From: JAIESQ01 sp964495375
GTDB taxonomy: Bacteria; Planctomycetota; Planctomycetia; Pirellulales; JAEUIK01
Assembly (NCBI GenBank): GCA_964495375.1
Contig: CAZBWM010000018.1
Location: forward strand, 1-64,000
DNA: 64,000 nucleotides
Direction: 5' to 3'
Part shown: one piece after another, positions 60,811 through 64,000 of the stretch
Numbering within the stretch: position 1 is the stretch's first letter
Layout: every line of letters starts with the position of its first letter
Notes under the pieces: model-generated
Seen by the model: only the letters and a program-made list of their open reading frames with translations
What the model was told of the DNA's origin: nothing
Databases searched by the model: none
Position numbers and translations under genes: made by a program

Positions 60811-61797
60811 CTAGGGGTCGAGTGGTTCGAGACCGGTTTCTTCGGCCAGTTTCTGCAGCCGACCGAGCGCCCGCAACAGCAGTTGCCGGCTGCGTTCCTT
60901 GCAGACTCCCAGGCGGTCAGCGATTTGCTGCAACGTTTGCGGATGCTCGCCGGCATCAAAACCAAATCGCGCCGATACCACCAACCGCTCGCGATCGGGC
61001 AGTCGATCGAGCAAGCGCGCTAAAGCATGGCGCGTAGCGCCGGCCTGCTGTGGCGAGCTGGCCGGTACGGCGCGATCGGGAGCCGCTACCAAGAGCGCTT
61101 CGTCGACCGTCGCGAACCGGGTGCGATCTCGGTGGCGCTTCGTGATCGCACGATGAAAGTTCTTACGGATTGCCCAGGTTGCATAAGTGCTGAAGCGGTA
61201 GCCGCGCGAGATATCGAAGCATTCGATTGCCCGCAGTAGCGACATATTGCCGTCGCTGACCAGGTCTTCGAAGCTGTTCTCGGGGTTGACGTAGCGCTTG
61301 GCGATGGAGACGACGAGCCTCAAGTTGGCGCGCCAAATCTGGTTGCGCGTGCGATCGGCTTCGGCCAGCAGCAGCTCAATGTCATCGATCAGTGGAATGT
61401 CTGGGCGGGCCGGATCCAGCGCGGCACGCAGCACCGTCGCGCGATACTTCACATAGTTCAGCCGCCGAAACAACGTAGCCTCGTCGTCGCGGGACAGCAG
61501 CGGTGTGTCGTAAAGACTCGCCATATAGCCGCGGGCTCCAGCCGGGCGCTGGGCAAGCGGTGCTGCCGGCTCAAGGGTTTCGATTTCGCCTTTGCGGCTG
61601 TCGGACGTGGCAATCGCTGCCTGCTGCTCGAAATCGGGATGGGGGACGAATTCGATCACCAAATTGAGCAGGCGTTCAACACGCTGGCGTTGGAGGTCGG
61701 CCCGTCGGTGGTTGCGTGGAGTACGCTTCACGCGGATGGGGTTCCTGCGGGGCCGCCTGGGCTGGACGAGAGCCGGGCCTTGCGCGGTAGTAGGCAT
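60811..61797 (-). CDS. Sigma-70 family RNA polymerase sigma factor
   Basis: About 328 residues from ATG 61797. This start was chosen over ATG 61851 because a perfect AAGGAGG (complement of 61807-61813) lies 9 bases upstream. A basic N-terminus (RRPRRNPIRVKRTPRNHRR) precedes region 1.2-like sequence (YDTPLLSRDDEATLFRRLN). Region 2 is clear: NLRLVVSIAKRYVNPENSFEDLVSDGNMSLLRAIECFDISRGYRFSTYATWAIRKN. Region 4 is LPDRERLVVSARFGF...LQQIADRLGVCKERSRQLLLRALGRLQ. It is a group 2/3-type sigma factor, not ECF. It is probably expressed with the photolyase and is divergent from a CarH-like regulator. Confidence 0.9.
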   Translation of the reverse strand: MPTTAQGPALVQPRRPRRNPIRVKRTPRNHRRADLQRQRVERLLNLVIEFVPHPDFEQQAAIATSDSRKGEIETLEPAAPLAQRPAGARGYMASLYDTPLLSRDDEATLFRRLNYVKYRATVLRAALDPARPDIPLIDDIELLLAEADRTRNQIWRANLRLVVSIAKRYVNPENSFEDLVSDGNMSLLRAIECFDISRGYRFSTYATWAIRKNFHRAITKRHRDRTRFATVDEALLVAAPDRAVPASSPQQAGATRHALARLLDRLPDRERLVVSARFGFDAGEHPQTLQQIADRLGVCKERSRQLLLRALGRLQKLAEETGLEPLDP

Positions 61798-61854
61798 GGC
61801 AGCGATCCTCCTTGGGCTCGAACTCGGTCTAAAATCGTTCAAAACGGTCATGTC

Positions 61855-61882
61855 ATCCTAGCCGTGGCTGCATGCAGGTCAA
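61855..61882 (-). promoter_or_regulatory. Predicted promoter of the sigma/photolyase genes
   Basis: Read on the minus strand, a -35-like TTGACC (complement of 61877-61882) and a -10-like TAGGAT (complement of 61855-61860) are 16 bases apart, about 58 bases upstream of the chosen sigma start. This is inference from pattern only. Confidence 0.4.
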
Positions 61883-61961
61883 GCGGGAAAACCTCCGGAC
61901 TCTTGGAAATAATTGCGATAACGAACTGAGAATAGAACGCTGGGCGGACAGTGCGCTACAG

Positions 61962-61990
61962 TGGACAATTGGCAAAACGCGGCATAAGAT
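61962..61990 (+). promoter_or_regulatory. Predicted promoter of the CarH-like regulator
   Basis: TGGACA (61962-61967) and TAAGAT (61985-61990) are separated by exactly 17 bases, a good vegetative-type match. They lie about 37 bases before ATG 62027. Direct repeats overlap the -10 region. Confidence 0.45.
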
Positions 61991-62005
61991 CATTCAGATC
62001 GTTCA
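61987..62005 (+). promoter_or_regulatory. Direct repeats overlapping the CarH-like promoter (candidate operator)
   Basis: AGATCATTCA (61987-61996) and AGATCGTTCA (61996-62005) are 9 bases apart and differ at one position, partly covering the predicted -10 element. A third match, ATCGTTCA, lies at 61834-61841 near the sigma-gene promoter. Shared motifs at both divergent promoters suggest a common regulator, possibly the CarH-like protein itself. Confidence 0.4.
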
Positions 62006-62026
62006 TCTTTGGGCCGCGGATAGTCT

Positions 62027-62914
62027 ATGTCGAAGCAACTGACCCCCAAGCAGGTCGCCCAAGCGATTGGCGTCAGCGAGTCTTCGCTCAAACGCTGGTG
62101 CGACAAGGGCTTGCTGCAGATGCAGCGAACCGCCGGCGGGCATCGACGCATTTCGGCCGACGCCGTCGCTCAGTTTCTGCGTGCCACGGGGCAAAAACTT
62201 GTCCGCCCTGAGTTGCTCGGTCTGCCGGCTCAAAGCGGACAGCCATTGCCGTCGGCGAAAGCGGCTGAGTCGCTGTTCGACGCGCTGGTGAACGGGGACG
62301 AGGAGGTGCTGCGGCGGGTCGTGCTGGGCCTATATCTGGCGGGCGAATCGCTGGCCGAGCTGTGCGATCGCTTGCTCGCGCCGGCGTTTGCGAAGATCGG
62401 CCACGGCTGGGAGTCGGGCAAGTTGGCCGTTTACCAGGAGCGGCGCGCGGTCGAAATCTGCCAGCGACTGATCTTTGAGTTGCGGTCGCTGCTCCCCACC
62501 CCCCCGTGCGCGGCGCCTGTGGCCATCGGCGGCACACTGGCCGACGATCCTTACAAGCTGGCGACCTCGATGGTCGAACTGGTCCTGCGCGACGCGGGGT
62601 GGCAGGCCGAGTCATACGGCGTCGGGCTGCCGTCTGACACTCTCGTGGCGGCCATTGAAGCGGTGCGTCCGCGCTTGTTCTGGCTCAGCGTTTCGGAATG
62701 GGCGACCCGCGAGAGCTTTATCGAAGCGTTTGCGCCGATCTCGGCAGCGGCCACGCGCTGCGGGGCGGCGCTTGTGATCGGTGGTCGCGCGCTAACCGAA
62801 GAGGTGCGCCGAGACCTGCTCTTCTCGGCCTACGGCGACAACCTGCGGCACTTGCTGGGCTTCGCCCACACGTTGACGCCCGATCCGGCCGCCCTAGCGT
62901 CAGCATCGGGTTGA
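62027..62914 (+). CDS. CarH/LitR-like MerR-family regulator with altered B12-binding site
   Basis: 295 residues from ATG 62027. An N-terminal MerR-type winged helix (TPKQVAQAIGVSESSLKRWCDKGLL...GGHRRISADAVAQFL; about 5-55) is followed by a four-helix cap and a C-terminal B12-binding Rossmann domain (about 160-290), the CarH/LitR architecture. In CarH, a Trp-x9-Glu-His motif and two His hold adenosylcobalamin. Here Trp128 and Glu138 remain, but Arg139 replaces the motif His, Glu129 replaces the His next to the Trp, and Pro175 replaces the His of DxHxxG. It is next to photolyase, sigma and desaturase genes, so a light or stress role is likely even if B12 is not bound. Confidence 0.85.
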   Translation: MSKQLTPKQVAQAIGVSESSLKRWCDKGLLQMQRTAGGHRRISADAVAQFLRATGQKLVRPELLGLPAQSGQPLPSAKAAESLFDALVNGDEEVLRRVVLGLYLAGESLAELCDRLLAPAFAKIGHGWESGKLAVYQERRAVEICQRLIFELRSLLPTPPCAAPVAIGGTLADDPYKLATSMVELVLRDAGWQAESYGVGLPSDTLVAAIEAVRPRLFWLSVSEWATRESFIEAFAPISAAATRCGAALVIGGRALTEEVRRDLLFSAYGDNLRHLLGFAHTLTPDPAALASASG

Positions 62915-63140
62915 TCGATTGAGTCGTTCGTAGCCTAGTTGAGCATGGCTTGGACGATCGGTGCGCCGGTCACTCTGCGCGCGTCCTCACGACGAAGACC
63001 CACTAACGCTCAGCGAATTTCCAACACCGCGACGCGCAATCTCGCTTTCGCGCAGTCGTCAGCCTTGGCACGCTGGCTATACTTCCACCGCGCCTGGACG
63101 TACCAGGTGGGAATCAAAGTCAGCGGTCGAGGGACTTAGC

Positions 63141-64000
63141 GTGAGCGCGCGGGTCGTAATCGTCGGCGCCGGGCCAGGTGGGTTGGCGACGGCCATGCTA
63201 TTAGCTGCGGCCGGCATCGACGTTACCGTTCTGGAGAAAGGCCAGCGCGTCGGCGGACGAACGGCGTCACTCGAGGCCGACGGCTATCGCTTCGACCTGG
63301 GGCCAACCTTCTTTCTCTATCCGCGGGTGCTCGAAGAAATCTTCAGCGCGGCGGGCTGCAACTTGTACGACGAAGTGCCGATGGTGCGGCTCGATCCGCA
63401 GTACCGGCTGGTTTTCGGCGCCGGTGGTCAACTCGACGCCACGAGCGATGTGCCGCGGATGATGCAGGCGGTCGCCGCGTTGTCGCCAGCCGACGCCGCG
63501 CAGGTGCCTCGGTTTCTCGCGGAAAACCGCGATAAGTTTGCGAGGTTTCGGCCGGTGCTGGAACGCGAATGCCAGGGCTGGCGCGATCTGTTGAAGCCTT
63601 CGACGATCGGCTTGTTGCCACTGTTGGCACCTTGGCGCTCGCTCGACGGCGAGCTGCGCAGATACTTTCGCGATCCACGCGTGCGGCTGGCGTTTTCGTT
63701 CCAGTCGAAGTATCTCGGCATGTCACCGCTCAAGTGCCCTAGCCTGTTTTCGATTCTCTCGTTTCTCGAATACGAGTACGGCGTGTGGCACCCGCTGGGG
63801 GGCTGCGGTCAAGTGACCGAGACAATGGCCCGGCTGGCCCGTTCGATGGGCGTGCAGATCCAGCTCGGCGAGCCGGTGCAGGAGATCCTCTTCGCAGGGC
63901 AACGCGCGATCGGTGCACGCACCGCGGCCGGCGACTACCTAGCCGACGCGGTGGTAATTAACGCCGACTTCGCCCGCGCGATGACGCGGCTCGTGCCGAA
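63141..64000 (+). CDS. crtI: CrtI-type phytoene desaturase family oxidoreductase (partial)
   Basis: 286 codons visible from GTG 63141, running off the window end. The FAD dinucleotide motif is at the N-terminus (VVIVGAGPGGLATAMLLAAAG), followed by EKGQRVGGRTASLEADGYRFDLGPTFF, the strong signature of carotenoid desaturases (ExxxRxGGRxxT...GxxFDxGP). Later, SKYLGMSPLKCPSLFSILSFLEYEYGVWHPLGG matches the family's conserved substrate-cavity stretch. It oxidises phytoene or related C30/C40 carotenoids. Its location downstream of the CarH-like gene on the same strand fits regulated carotenoid synthesis. The C-terminal third is not visible. Confidence 0.88.
   Translation, partial: MSARVVIVGAGPGGLATAMLLAAAGIDVTVLEKGQRVGGRTASLEADGYRFDLGPTFFLYPRVLEEIFSAAGCNLYDEVPMVRLDPQYRLVFGAGGQLDATSDVPRMMQAVAALSPADAAQVPRFLAENRDKFARFRPVLERECQGWRDLLKPSTIGLLPLLAPWRSLDGELRRYFRDPRVRLAFSFQSKYLGMSPLKCPSLFSILSFLEYEYGVWHPLGGCGQVTETMARLARSMGVQIQLGEPVQEILFAGQRAIGARTAAGDYLADAVVINADFARAMTRLVP

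Noticed and set aside
62939..63139. A 66-codon open frame before the desaturase
   Set aside because: It is short, Arg/Ser-rich with no family, and ends just before the desaturase start. It is most likely intergenic.

Overview
The window reads as chromosomal DNA of a planctomycete, most likely of the Pirellulales. It is GC-rich and carries several lineage-typical families: two DUF1501 proteins, a DUF1598-like protein, a DUF1080 protein, a DUF3891 protein, and a very large exported protein with an N-terminal planctomycete-type sorting signal (LERREVLS). Many other products are exported or membrane-anchored. Housekeeping genes (rpmA, obg, coaX, rnpA, yidD, a photolyase) are intact. I see no rRNA, tRNA, insertion sequence, prophage or CRISPR array.

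Layout. 1-6.3 kb: a multi-pass membrane protein, an SGNH-like hydrolase, a small anchored protein, a DUF1501 protein and a zinc-ribbon protein. 6.7-14.7 kb: a seven-gene co-directional block of PspA/IM30, a double-module AAA+ ATPase, a small acidic protein, an anchored solute-binding protein fused to an OmpA domain, an ABC permease, an ABC ATPase and a membrane/coiled-coil protein. 14.7-24 kb: an ImmA-like protein without the catalytic Glu, a second DUF1501 protein, an Rrf2 regulator, the large SGNH/Ig-like/RTX-like exported protein, a DUF1598-like protein and a membrane protein. 24-31 kb: a YegS-like lipid kinase, a porin, an exported methyltransferase, a membrane GTPase and a flavoprotein. 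31-38 kb, leftward: rpmA, obg, coaX, an MnmE-like GTPase and a TPR protein. 38-46 kb: accessory enzymes (SCP2, FIST, cyclase, condensation-type acyltransferase, beta-propeller, creatininase). 46-50 kb: a translationally coupled M14 carboxypeptidase and M14-like pseudoenzyme. 50-53 kb: a CbpA-like J-protein, rnpA, yidD and a lipoprotein. 54-57 kb: a cyclase-homology/Ser-Thr kinase/TPR fusion, followed by a gene-poor stretch with a 95-bp tandem repeat. 58-64 kb: a DUF1080 protein, then photolyase and sigma factor divergent from a CarH/LitR-like regulator and a CrtI-type desaturase.

Two assemblies stand out. The first is the PspA/AAA+/ABC operon, whose binding protein appears to be held between inner membrane and peptidoglycan; this suggests an envelope-linked machine rather than a simple nutrient importer. 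The second is a probable light-response locus of photolyase, sigma factor, CarH-like regulator and carotenoid desaturase. There the regulator lacks the histidines that hold B12 in known CarH, and short direct repeats overlap its predicted promoter. All family assignments were made by reading the sequence, with no database search.
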